Of a stretch of 64,000 nt of DNA, positions 25,091 to 32,497 are shown piece after piece (position 1 is the first letter of the stretch; each line of letters starts with the position of its first letter). The notes beneath the pieces are model-generated. The model did not search any database. It had not been told where the DNA came from and saw only the letters and a list, made by a program, of their open reading frames with translations. Origin of the DNA: Lachnospiraceae bacterium (GTDB lineage: Bacteria; Bacillota; Clostridia; Lachnospirales; Lachnospiraceae); contig CAJTIU010000011.1 in the NCBI GenBank assembly GCA_910576335.1, forward strand, positions 1 through 64,000, written 5' to 3'. Position numbers and translations under genes: made by a program.

Positions 25091-25591
25091 ATGGAAGAAC
25101 TGGGTATGGAAGAACCGGATATGGAAGAGGAGGATTCCTTATTTCCGGAAGATATGGAAGAAATGACCATGGAAGAAGATGAAGAGCTGGATGAAGAGGA
25201 AGAAACAGGATACCTGCCGGGAATCAGTTTTGAGAATGATTTCCTGCGTGACGGCAGGTATGTTGTCCAGGCGGCATCCGGTATTGAAGCATGGAAGCAG
25301 TGGTGCAGCAACTGCCTGGCCACGGAACGGTTTTCAAGCCCTCTGTATTCCACGGATTTTGGAATCAGTACAAGCGAGGCATTGGCGGCCGGAAGCCGGG
25401 AAGAGGCGGAGGCAGTGCTTGTATCCGAGATCACGGAGGCGATTGAGGCAGACCCTTACGGGCGGGCAGACCATATCAATGAGATCAGCTTCCAGTGGGG
25501 TACGGATTCCGTGACAGTACTTGTTGATATTGAAGGCGTGGACGGCGCTTCCATTGATGTGGAGGCTGTTCTCGGCGGAAACCGTTCATGA
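25091..25591 (+). CDS. XkdS-like (gp25/DUF2634) baseplate wedge protein
   Basis: The C-terminal 120 residues (LPGISFENDFLRDGRYVVQAASGIEAWKQWC...YSTDFGISTSEAL...EITEAIEADPYGRADHINEI) match the DUF2634/gp25-type wedge fold that links baseplate to sheath. The first 40 residues are unusual: repeated Met-Glu-Glu units and almost wholly acidic, encoded by reiterated ATGGAAGA-type DNA, probably grown by slippage. Starts at ATG 25091 with TTAGGAGG upstream. Confidence 0.85.
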   Translation: MEELGMEEPDMEEEDSLFPEDMEEMTMEEDEELDEEEETGYLPGISFENDFLRDGRYVVQAASGIEAWKQWCSNCLATERFSSPLYSTDFGISTSEALAAGSREEAEAVLVSEITEAIEADPYGRADHINEISFQWGTDSVTVLVDIEGVDGASIDVEAVLGGNRS

Positions 25592-25608
25592 AGAAAGCAG
25601 GTGAAAAA

Positions 25609-26751
25609 ATGAGTGAATTTACAGCGCCGGCCTTCCTGGACAACCAGGGGGCGGAGGAGATCATGGAGCGGATGGTCGGTTCCCTTCCAGATGACATTGA
25701 TGTGAGTGAGGGGAGTCATCCTTATAATCTGCTCATGCCAACGGCGGTTGAAAAAGAGATGTTTGTGAATTTCATACTCCGGGAAGCAGTAAAGCTGATC
25801 TTTCCCAGGTATTGTGAAGGGTATGACGCGATTGCTGACTACCATGCAGAAACGAACGGCCTGTCCAGGAAGGAGGCATTTTATGCGGTCGGGGAAGTTA
25901 CCGTTACCGGGGACGCGGGAACCGTCATTCCTGCCGGGACTGTGTTTTCAACGGCAAGCTTGAATGAGACCCCTTCCATGGAGTTTGTGGCAGCCGGGGA
26001 GGCAGTCATTGGAACGGATGGCACATGCAAAGTAAAGATACAGTGTGCGGAACCCGGAACTGCAGGCAATGTGGCAAGGGAAACCATTATTTTTTCAGAC
26101 GGTTCCATTGACGGGATTGCATCCGTGATCAATGAGAAACCTGTGACTGGGGGCGTGGATGAAGAATCCACGGAAAGCCTGATAGAGCGGATTGTGGAAT
26201 ACGAGAGGAACCAGGGAATCTCTTTTGTGGGGTGCAATGCTGATTATAAACGGTGGGCAGAGGAAGTGGATGGTACAGGTTCAGCCGTGGTCATTCCCCC
26301 GGAGGATGATTCCGGGCTTGTGTTAATTGTCCTCACGGATATGGAAGGAAATCCGGCATCAGAGGAGCTGTGCAGCATTGTATATGACCATATCATGCGG
26401 CCCGGGGATCCGGGTATGAGGCTTGCACCCATTAATGCAAAGCTTTCGGTGGCGGCGCCGTCTGTTGTGTCAGTGTCCGTATCCGCTGATGTGCAGACCA
26501 ACAGTAGTTATACACTGGAGATGGTAAAGGAAGGTTTCCTGCGGAATATACAGGAATATTTAAAGAAAGTGCCGGATGACAAGGAAATCCGGTACAGCCG
26601 GGTGTATTCCATCCTGTCCCGGACAGAGGGGGTGGAGGATCTGCGCAATCTGTCTCTGAACGGGGCAGCAGTGAATATTCCGGTAGATAACAATGAGTTT
26701 CCAAGTATAGAGACAGAAAATATTTCCTTTACGCAGGTTGAGAATATATGA
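25609..26751 (+). CDS. Baseplate J-like protein (XkdT)
   Basis: A 380-residue wedge protein of the baseplate J family: N-terminal EIMERMVGSLPDDIDVSEGSHPYNLL, central AGTVIPAGTVFSTAS and CAEPGTAGNVARETI segments, and a C-terminal region with APSVVSVSVSADVQTNSSYTLE. ATG 25609 has AGCAGGTGA upstream; ATG 25588 overlaps the previous stop (ATGA) and is an alternative. Together with XkdS and XkdU-like proteins it builds the wedges that trigger sheath contraction. Confidence 0.9.
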   Translation: MSEFTAPAFLDNQGAEEIMERMVGSLPDDIDVSEGSHPYNLLMPTAVEKEMFVNFILREAVKLIFPRYCEGYDAIADYHAETNGLSRKEAFYAVGEVTVTGDAGTVIPAGTVFSTASLNETPSMEFVAAGEAVIGTDGTCKVKIQCAEPGTAGNVARETIIFSDGSIDGIASVINEKPVTGGVDEESTESLIERIVEYERNQGISFVGCNADYKRWAEEVDGTGSAVVIPPEDDSGLVLIVLTDMEGNPASEELCSIVYDHIMRPGDPGMRLAPINAKLSVAAPSVVSVSVSADVQTNSSYTLEMVKEGFLRNIQEYLKKVPDDKEIRYSRVYSILSRTEGVEDLRNLSLNGAAVNIPVDNNEFPSIETENISFTQVENI

Positions 26752-26801
26752 AACAGTAAAGGTATCTGAACTATTACGAATATATAGCAGACAGGGGGCA
26801 T

Positions 26802-27389
26802 GTGGAATTGGCGATGTACTATACGACAGAACTGATTGAAAAGATACTGAAAAGCCCGAAGGCAAGGGAGATTATTGGCTGGCTTCCTCCGGTATACGGG
26901 GAGGCCTATGTGTTTCTGTGGCTTCTGGAGGCGATCGGACGGGAGCTGGATGACATGGCGGAATGGTCAGAGGGGTTGAAGGACCAGGCCCTTCCCCAGA
27001 CAGCTACATGGTCCCTGCCTTACTGGGAAGAACGGTACGGAATTCCATCCAATCCGGAGCTGCCTGTGGAGAGACGGAGGGCCAGTATCCTGTTTAAGAT
27101 GAACAGCAGGGCTCCCGTAAATCCGCATAAACTTGAAGAGATTGTATCAAAGGTTACCGGTGTGCCTACAGGTGTGGAGGAGAATACAGGGAAGAACAGG
27201 TTCGCCGTCAGGTGTCTCGGATATATTGACAGCCTGGCAGTTGAACGCGCAAAAGAACAGATTAATCTGATAAAGCCATCGCACCTGGTATATGACATCA
27301 ATGTGGCAATCCGGCATAAGACAGGCCATGTCTCGTATATGCCGGTGGTTCTTCAGGTGCGGAAAACATATGAAGTGGAGGTGGTTTAA
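26802..27389 (+). CDS. XkdU-like (DUF2313/YmfQ) baseplate protein
   Basis: The 195-residue protein carries the WLPPVYGEAYVFLWLLEAIGREL and YWEERYGIP motifs and the C-terminal RAKEQINLIKPSHLVYDI region of the YmfQ/XkdU family, which connects baseplate wedges to tail fibres. The start is uncertain: GTG 26802, TTG 26808 and ATG 26814 are in frame, with AGGGGG at 26793-26798. It is followed 3 bases later by the fibre gene. Confidence 0.85.
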   Translation: MELAMYYTTELIEKILKSPKAREIIGWLPPVYGEAYVFLWLLEAIGRELDDMAEWSEGLKDQALPQTATWSLPYWEERYGIPSNPELPVERRRASILFKMNSRAPVNPHKLEEIVSKVTGVPTGVEENTGKNRFAVRCLGYIDSLAVERAKEQINLIKPSHLVYDINVAIRHKTGHVSYMPVVLQVRKTYEVEVV

Positions 27390-27391
27390 GA

Positions 27392-29500
27392 ATGGCGGCA
27401 TGGACATATGCGTGTAAAACCATTCAGGGAATGGATCTTGACATGAAGATTTTGAGCAGGCCGGGGATACCGCTGAAAATTACAAGGGGCATGACAGGTG
27501 CGGGGAAAGTGAATCCCACACAGCTTGTCTCACTTACGGATGTAGCTGACCCGGTACAGGAGGTTGAGCTTCATAAAATAGCAGAATATCCAGGGGAAAA
27601 TAAGGTTATGCTTCCGGTTATGCTGAAGAACTCGGGGGTAACGGCGCGGTACAGCATGTATCAGCTGGGGCTTTATGCAGAGGATCCGGATAAGGGGGAA
27701 ATTCTGTATCTGATTCTCCAGTCGGACGGACCGGAGGAAGTCCCTGCAGAGGATGAAATGAAGGATTTCACACTGGAATGGTACTTGACACTGTCTGTCA
27801 GCAATACGGAAAATGTGGAGATTGTCCTGGACGAAACAGGCCATGCGACCCTCGGGGACCTGGCTGCGGTGGAAAACAGGGTGGCAGTGATTGAAGAGTT
27901 TAACAGAAATATGACAGAACTGTCAGACAAAGAGGTGGAGGACATATTCAAATGGCCGGAAGAAGCGGATCCGGATGAAGGAACGGGCACAGCATTCCTG
28001 TATTTTGCAAAAAACAGCCTGAGGAAACTGATCAGCCTGATAAAAGGCCATTATGTCAGCAGCCAGCGGAAAATAAACGGGAAAATGCTTGACCGGGACA
28101 TTACCCTTACCGCGGAGGATGTTGAGGCTGTGCCGGTTATACAGAAAGGTGCGGCCGGCGGTGTGGCTGAACTGGACGGAGCGGGGAAAGTACCGGCAGG
28201 CCAGCTTCCGTCATATGTAGATGATGTACTGGAGGGATATCTAAGCGGAGGGGAATTTTATAAAGAAGCAACGCACAAAACGGTATTTGCCCAGGAATCC
28301 GGAAAAATCTATGTGGATCTGCCGAGCGGGAAGACCTACAGATGGGGAGGATCAGCATATGTGGTCATATCAGAGACTCTTGCGCTTGGTGAAACATCCG
28401 GCACAGCATACAGGGGGGACTTTGGAAAGGCAGCTTTTGCCCACAGCCAGTCAGCCCATGCACCTGCAAATGCTGAACAGAATGTGCAGTCTGACTGGAA
28501 TGCGACAAATACTACAGATGATGCCTTCATAAAGAACAAGCCGGAATCACTTCCGGCGAACGGAGGCAATGCAGCTACAGTAAATAAACATACAGTAGAT
28601 TCGGATGTTCCTGCAGATGCAAAATTTACGGATACGACATACGGATCCATGAGAGGCGCCACTTCCAGTGCGGCAGGGATAGCAGGATTAGTGCCCGCAC
28701 CATCTCCAGGAGCCGGGGACAGGTATCTAGGGGCAGATGGGACGTGGAGGACAGGGGCGATCGGTCCTACCGGACCAACAGGTCTGCCTGGAGCGTCAGC
28801 CGGATTCGGAACACCCACGGCATCAGTAGACAACAATACAGGCGCGCCGTCAGTAGAGGTCATAGCAAGCGGTCCGAACACGGCGAAGATCTTTAATTTC
28901 GTATTTAAGAATTTAAAGGGAGCTAAAGGAGATAAAGGCAATGATGGTACTAATGGCACGAATGGAACATCAGCTGGATTCGGAACACCCACGGCATCAG
29001 TAGACAACAATACAGGCACGCCGTCAGTAGAGGTCACAGCAAGCGGTCCGAACACGGCGAAGATCTTTAATTTCGTATTTAAGAATTTAAAGGGAGCTAA
29101 AGGAGATAAAGGCAATGATGGTACTAATGGCACGAATGGAACATCAGCTGGATTCGGAACACCCACGGCATCAGTAGACAACAATACAGGCACGCCGTCA
29201 GTAGAGGTCACAGCAAGCGGTCCGAACACGGCGAAGATCTTTAATTTCGTATTTAAGAATTTAAAGGGAGCTAAGGGAGACACCCCAAGCCTGGTCAATA
29301 ATCTGCTTGCCACAGCAGCCGGATATGCACTGGATGCCCGGCAGGGGAAGGTATTAGATGATAAGATTACTGCATTAAATGGCAAATTAGACAACAAAAC
29401 ATCATTAGTCGGATTTGGCAATCAACACACTATCTCCTTTGGTTGGACAGGATCAAAGCTTAACATCTATGTTGATGGCATAAATGTACGTACGCTTTGA
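27392..29500 (+). CDS. Collagen-like tail fibre with switchable C-terminal tip
   Basis: The 702-residue protein has an N-terminal tail-collar attachment domain (about 1-150: ACKTIQGMDLDMKILSRPGIPLKITRG...), a middle part with predicted coiled and beta segments, collagen-type Gly-X-Y stretches (GPTGPTGLPG; GAKGDKGNDGTNGTNG), a 58-residue unit repeated nearly three times, and the sequence LDARQGKVLDDKITALNGKLD leading into the tip. The present tip is only 35 residues (NKTSLVGFGNQHTISFGW... ending VRTL). The codons for TALNGKLD contain one arm of an inverted repeat, and an alternative 109-residue tip lies downstream on the opposite strand, so this is probably one of two forms (702 or 776 residues). 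Confidence 0.9.
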   Translation: MAAWTYACKTIQGMDLDMKILSRPGIPLKITRGMTGAGKVNPTQLVSLTDVADPVQEVELHKIAEYPGENKVMLPVMLKNSGVTARYSMYQLGLYAEDPDKGEILYLILQSDGPEEVPAEDEMKDFTLEWYLTLSVSNTENVEIVLDETGHATLGDLAAVENRVAVIEEFNRNMTELSDKEVEDIFKWPEEADPDEGTGTAFLYFAKNSLRKLISLIKGHYVSSQRKINGKMLDRDITLTAEDVEAVPVIQKGAAGGVAELDGAGKVPAGQLPSYVDDVLEGYLSGGEFYKEATHKTVFAQESGKIYVDLPSGKTYRWGGSAYVVISETLALGETSGTAYRGDFGKAAFAHSQSAHAPANAEQNVQSDWNATNTTDDAFIKNKPESLPANGGNAATVNKHTVDSDVPADAKFTDTTYGSMRGATSSAAGIAGLVPAPSPGAGDRYLGADGTWRTGAIGPTGPTGLPGASAGFGTPTASVDNNTGAPSVEVIASGPNTAKIFNFVFKNLKGAKGDKGNDGTNGTNGTSAGFGTPTASVDNNTGTPSVEVTASGPNTAKIFNFVFKNLKGAKGDKGNDGTNGTNGTSAGFGTPTASVDNNTGTPSVEVTASGPNTAKIFNFVFKNLKGAKGDTPSLVNNLLATAAGYALDARQGKVLDDKITALNGKLDNKTSLVGFGNQHTISFGWTGSKLNIYVDGINVRTL
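28796..29277 (+). repeat. 174-bp tandem repeats in the tail fibre gene
   Basis: Units begin at 28796, 28970 and 29144 (period exactly 174 bp, 58 codons); the third is cut short at about 29277. The copies differ at only a few bases, so they are recent or kept alike by recombination. Each unit holds a beta segment (SAGFGTPTASVDNNTG) and a collagen-like GAKGDKGNDGTNGTNG. Confidence 0.9.
29370..29391 (+). repeat. Left inverted repeat of the fibre-tip switch (IRL)
   Basis: CTGC followed by the core ATTAAATGGCAAATTAGA (core 29374-29391), inside the tail fibre reading frame (encodes ALNGKLD). It matches the reverse complement of 29855-29876 at 21 of 22 bases. Confidence 0.95.
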
Positions 29501-29523
29501 TTAAGTTTTTTGTGAGCAGTAAA

Positions 29524-29872
29524 TCATCTATAATACTCAAGCCAAAAGGATAGTACTGTATTTACAGCAAGATTATTTGTATAATCCTGGCCGATATATG
29601 CCGGTTCTGAACCGGTTCCAGAGAAGACTTTACATAATCCCGCGCGTGCAGCTCCATTGACAGCAAGAATCCCTAATATACCGATGTTGACAGGCGGACG
29701 GTAAGGCTCAGGGATAATTAATAGCGGCAGGCTTGTACCGTCGCTTCTTGCAGATGTTACCTGTATTTCGCAGCATATTACTACACGTTTTCCAATACAG
29801 TAGCATCTTTGCCGTAAAATTTTTATGGATCCTGTCCCTGCAGTTAAGCTAAAATCTAATTTGCCATTTAAT
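29524..29872 (-). CDS. Silent alternative tail fibre tip (inverted cassette)
   Basis: Read on the minus strand from the right inverted repeat, the frame continues as ELNGKLD-FSLTAGTGSIKILRQ and runs for 109 codons beyond the repeat (…VVICCEIQVTSARSDGT…, …LPLLIIPEPYRPPVNIG…) to TGA at 29524-29526. It has no start codon with a ribosome site and no promoter, as expected for a silent cassette. The frame across the repeat is identical to that of the fibre gene, so inversion would fuse it in register. The IPEPYRPP segment resembles the beta-rich tip domains of many Firmicutes phage tail proteins (…LPEGYRP… type). Confidence 0.88.
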
Positions 29873-29876
29873 TCAG
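29855..29876 (-). repeat. Right inverted repeat of the fibre-tip switch (IRR)
   Basis: TCTAATTTGCCATTTAAT (29855-29872) plus TCAG is the reverse complement of the left repeat. The segment between the two cores is about 463 bp; the two cassettes within it point toward each other and their stop codons are 23 bp apart. Confidence 0.95.
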
Positions 29877-29927
29877 AACGGATGCTCCAAGATGATACAA
29901 TAAAATCAAAAAAAGGAGCTTCAAAAG

Positions 29928-30920
29928 ATGAAAGAACAATTGATTAACAGGGTGCTGTACTGTATGCAGGACATAATTAAGGAAACCGAGCTGTCAGAGC
30001 TAAAGATTGTACTGCAGAATGTATTGTGTACATACAGGGTGGAATCAGAGAAGGCAGAATTAAAGGTCATTGATGGGGGATGGACAGAAGATTTGGAGGG
30101 CTATCTGATGGCAAAAGCACTGGAAGGAAAATCTCCGGCCACAGTGCAGAGGTACAGGTATGAGCTGAGCCGTTTACTATCCTATGTTGATAAGAATGTT
30201 GTAAATGTTACTGAGGCAGACGTGTCGGCATACATGCAGATGTACAAGAAAATACGCAATGTAAGCAACCAGACGCTGAAGAATATACGTGCAGTGTTCA
30301 GCAGTTTTTTCGGATGGCTGAGGGACCGGGAGAAAATAACGAGGAACCCGATGGCACTGGTTGAGCAGATCAAGGTGGAGAAAAAGATTAAAAAGCCGTA
30401 CACGGATGAGGAGAGGGAGCGGATGCTGATGAACTGTAACTGCATTAGGGACAGGGCGATCATGGAATTTCTGTACAGTACTGCCGTCAGGGTGTCGGAG
30501 CTGACTGCCCTGAACAGGGAAGACATCAGATTTACGTCAAAAGAACTTACTGTATTTGGAAAGGGGGCGAAGGAACGTGTAACCTATCTTAATGAAAGAT
30601 CACACAGGTACTTAAAAGAGTACCTGGACAGCCGTACAGATGATAATCCTGCTTTATTTGTAAGCAGGAAGACGCCGCACCAGAGACTGTCCAAGAATGG
30701 AATTGAGGATATCATCCGCCGCATAGGGAGGCAGGCAGATATACATGCATACCCACACCGGTTCCGGAGGACAGCCGCAACTAACGCGCTTAACCGGGGA
30801 ATGCCGGTTCAGGAGGTTGCCCTGCTGCTAGGGCATGAAAAGCTGGAAACCACGATGCTTTACTGCACCGTGGCGCAGGAAAAATTAAAGACAGACCACG
30901 AAAAGTATTTAAGCGCATAG
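29928..30920 (+). CDS. Tyrosine recombinase, probable fibre-tip DNA invertase
   Basis: The 330-residue protein has an N-terminal SAM-like core-binding domain (about 55-145) and a complete catalytic domain: R188 (TAVRVSEL), K212 (FGKGAKER), H277 and R280 (PHRFR), H303 (LLGHEKLETT) and Y312 (MLYCT). It resembles XerC/D-size recombinases. ATG 29928 follows AAAAAGGAG. It starts 51 bp beyond the right inverted repeat and follows the invertible cassette in the tail operon, which makes site-specific inversion of the fibre tip its most likely job. A role as the prophage integrase is less likely from its position, far from the prophage end. Confidence 0.88.
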   Translation: MKEQLINRVLYCMQDIIKETELSELKIVLQNVLCTYRVESEKAELKVIDGGWTEDLEGYLMAKALEGKSPATVQRYRYELSRLLSYVDKNVVNVTEADVSAYMQMYKKIRNVSNQTLKNIRAVFSSFFGWLRDREKITRNPMALVEQIKVEKKIKKPYTDEERERMLMNCNCIRDRAIMEFLYSTAVRVSELTALNREDIRFTSKELTVFGKGAKERVTYLNERSHRYLKEYLDSRTDDNPALFVSRKTPHQRLSKNGIEDIIRRIGRQADIHAYPHRFRRTAATNALNRGMPVQEVALLLGHEKLETTMLYCTVAQEKLKTDHEKYLSA

Positions 30921-30938
30921 CATTAGGCCATAGGGAAT

Positions 30939-30965
30939 ACGCCTGGCAGCTGTCAGGCGCTTTTG
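30939..30965 (+). terminator. Hairpin terminator after the recombinase
   Basis: CGCCTG-gcagctgt-CAGGCG followed by CTTTTG lies 20 bases after the recombinase stop. Weak to moderate terminator. Confidence 0.55.
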
Positions 30966-30992
30966 CTATGCAAAGAAAGGAGTTAAAACAGC

Positions 30993-31403
30993 ATGAAAAT
31001 AAGATTAGTAGACGGATCAGTATATTCAGCAGAACGCGCTGAAATCACAAACGGCAGACTGGAAATTGATATGAAGGACAAGACCGCTGAGGAACTGCAG
31101 GATATATTCATGACACAGGCCAACATTTCAAATATTGAGCTTCTGACGGACATGGATGAAAAGTTCGGGGATGTTCCAGGCTGGACGGTATACGGCGGTG
31201 TGATGCTTGTGGGAGATACGAAAACAGTGATTCTGACGAAAGAGAAAGATTCCCTGAAAGAAAGGCTGATAAATGCAGAAGCTGGTGTACTGTCTGTAAA
31301 TGCCATGGCGGAAGCAGCAAAAGCATTGTCTGAGAATACGGCGTCACAGGTAACGGATCTGCAGATGGCAATCTGCGAAATCTATGAAGGGATGGAGGTG
31401 TAA
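30993..31403 (+). CDS. Hypothetical phage protein
   Basis: A 136-residue protein (MKIRLVDGSVYSAERAEITN...) with an N-terminal beta hairpin region and a C-terminal coiled helix (VNAMAEAAKALSENTASQVTDLQMAICEIYE). It lies in the slot between fibre and XkdX-like genes where XkdW-like proteins occur, but I cannot assign it. AAAGGAG is upstream, and the next small gene follows within 3 bases. Confidence 0.65.
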   Translation: MKIRLVDGSVYSAERAEITNGRLEIDMKDKTAEELQDIFMTQANISNIELLTDMDEKFGDVPGWTVYGGVMLVGDTKTVILTKEKDSLKERLINAEAGVLSVNAMAEAAKALSENTASQVTDLQMAICEIYEGMEV

Positions 31404-31405
31404 CC

Positions 31406-31534
31406 ATGAGCTGGATAGCAAAGGTGTATGCGGACTTAATCCGCAAGAACGAGAAAAGACTGGAAGAGATACCGGAAAAGTTAAGGGATGAAGTTCAGCA
31501 GCTGCTTGACCAGGGGAATGAAAACCGTGATTAG
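31406..31534 (+). CDS. XkdX-like small protein (42 aa)
   Basis: ATG 31406 to TAG 31532-31534 encodes MSWIAKVYADLIRKNEKRLE and ends LLDQGNENRD. Short proteins of this size and start are typical between tail fibre and holin genes in PBSX-like phages (XkdX-like); function unknown. GGAGGTG lies upstream, overlapping the end of the previous gene. Confidence 0.7.
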   Translation: MSWIAKVYADLIRKNEKRLEEIPEKLRDEVQQLLDQGNENRD

Positions 31535-31586
31535 GAAGCTGCTGTTTTTCATATATGAAAAAATATTCGGGAAGGAGGTGGAACTG

Positions 31587-31712
31587 ATGGCAGTGATCTA
31601 TGCGATGCTCATCGTTAAAGGTAAGAAAACGATTGGACAGGTTCCGGAAAAAATCCGGGAGCAGGTCAGACAGGTTTTGGAAGATCTTGAGGTAACAGAA
31701 CTGTCAGAGTAA
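31587..31712 (+). CDS. CD1375-like small protein (41 aa)
   Basis: MAVIYAMLIVKGKKTIGQVP... ending EDLEVTELSE, a widely spread short phage protein (CD1375-like) found just before holins in clostridial prophages. ATG 31587 has a strong GGAAGGAGGTGG site. The frame is open upstream to 31488, but the start with the ribosome site fits the family. Function unknown. Confidence 0.8.
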   Translation: MAVIYAMLIVKGKKTIGQVPEKIREQVRQVLEDLEVTELSE

Positions 31713-31718
31713 CCCAAA

Positions 31719-31761
31719 GGAGGATGCGAGGTGTCGAAATTTAAAGGATAGTCCATCCTCC
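31719..31761 (+). other. Hairpin between CD1375-like and holin genes
   Basis: GGAGGAT (31719-31725) pairs with ATCCTCC (31755-31761). The first arm contains an AAAGGAGG ribosome-site-like sequence followed by a six-codon frame (GTG 31731 to TAG), so the hairpin may hide a vestigial start. No clear role. Confidence 0.35.
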
Positions 31762-31786
31762 GCAAGAAAGTAAGAGAGTGAGGCGT

Positions 31787-32266
31787 ATGAAGAAAATGGA
31801 ACAGGCAACTTATATTAAGGCGGCTTTTACTGCAGTATTTGCATTTCTGTCTTCCCTGTTGGGGATTTTAGCGCTGCCGATCATACTGATGGTAACATGT
31901 AATGTAATTGATTACATAACCGGGCTTATGGCCACCCCATACCGGAAACAGGACATCAATTCGTATAAAAGCATCCGCGGAGTGAAAAAGAAAGTAAGCA
32001 TGTGGCTCCTGGTCGTAGTGGGCGCGGTAATGGATCAGCTCATTAAGTATGCATGCGAGACGGTGGGCTATGAATCGCCGGCGTCATTTTTGGTAGCATG
32101 TATTGTTGCCATCTGGATTATATGCAACGAAATTATCAGTATACTGGAAAATGTTAAGGACATGGGTGTAGCGGTACCTTCATTCCTGGAGCCTTTGGCA
32201 CGGAATATCAAAACACAGATTGATGACAGGGCAAGTATTGAAGAGAAGGATTCAGAGGGCGAGTAA
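31787..32266 (+). CDS. Holin (phage holin family 4 / toxin secretion type)
   Basis: The 159-residue protein has hydrophobic segments at about 9-34 (AAFTAVFAFLSSLLGILALPIILM), 65-84 and 93-116, with the family motif NVIDYITGLMA...INSYKSIRGVKKKVSMWLLV. It forms the membrane lesion that lets the endolysin reach peptidoglycan. ATG 31787 is preferred over an in-frame GTG at 31778 on grounds of AGTGAGG spacing. The endolysin lies two genes downstream. Confidence 0.9.
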   Translation: MKKMEQATYIKAAFTAVFAFLSSLLGILALPIILMVTCNVIDYITGLMATPYRKQDINSYKSIRGVKKKVSMWLLVVVGAVMDQLIKYACETVGYESPASFLVACIVAIWIICNEIISILENVKDMGVAVPSFLEPLARNIKTQIDDRASIEEKDSEGE

Positions 32267-32313
32267 GACCGCCCTCTGTCTATGTGCGACATCGCACGGG
32301 AAAGGAAAAGAAT

Positions 32314-32472
32314 ATGATCAGAATTGTATTTAAGAATGGTGAAGTCGTAAAGTGGAAGAAAAAGAAGTATACAGATTACAGATACGATGGCAGATACTTT
32401 ATTGTGATCAGGGATAAGCAGTGGGTAGGCCTGTATAATTTGGACTGTGTTGCAACTATAGTGATTAAATAG
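32314..32472 (+). CDS. Small hypothetical protein between holin and endolysin (52 aa)
   Basis: MIRIVFKNGEVVKWKKKKYT... ending LDCVATIVIK: a short, basic, beta-rich protein with GGAAAGGAAAAG upstream. A frame extends to 32284 but without a good site. Genes of this kind are often found in lysis modules; function unknown. Confidence 0.65.
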   Translation: MIRIVFKNGEVVKWKKKKYTDYRYDGRYFIVIRDKQWVGLYNLDCVATIVIK

Positions 32473-32497
32473 ATTCGGAGAAGGGAGAAATATAATA

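Noticed and set aside
28796-29277. CRISPR-like or satellite repeat
   Set aside because: The 174-bp repeats are in frame within a fibre gene and have no spacers.
28336-29421. Long minus-strand open frame (361 codons) over the tail fibre repeats
   Set aside because: It mirrors the codon pattern of the repeated fibre gene and is low-complexity; the plus-strand protein has clear phage fibre features. It is distinct from the real minus-strand cassette at 29524-29872.
29928-30920. The tyrosine recombinase as the prophage integrase
   Set aside because: It lies 2.7 kb inside the prophage, directly after an inverted-repeat cassette in the tail operon; an invertase role fits better. Not fully excluded, as no other integrase is visible in the window.
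29370-30920. Diversity-generating retroelement at the fibre tip
   Set aside because: No reverse transcriptase, no template/variable repeat pair in the same orientation and no adenine-biased variable region; the repeats are inverted.
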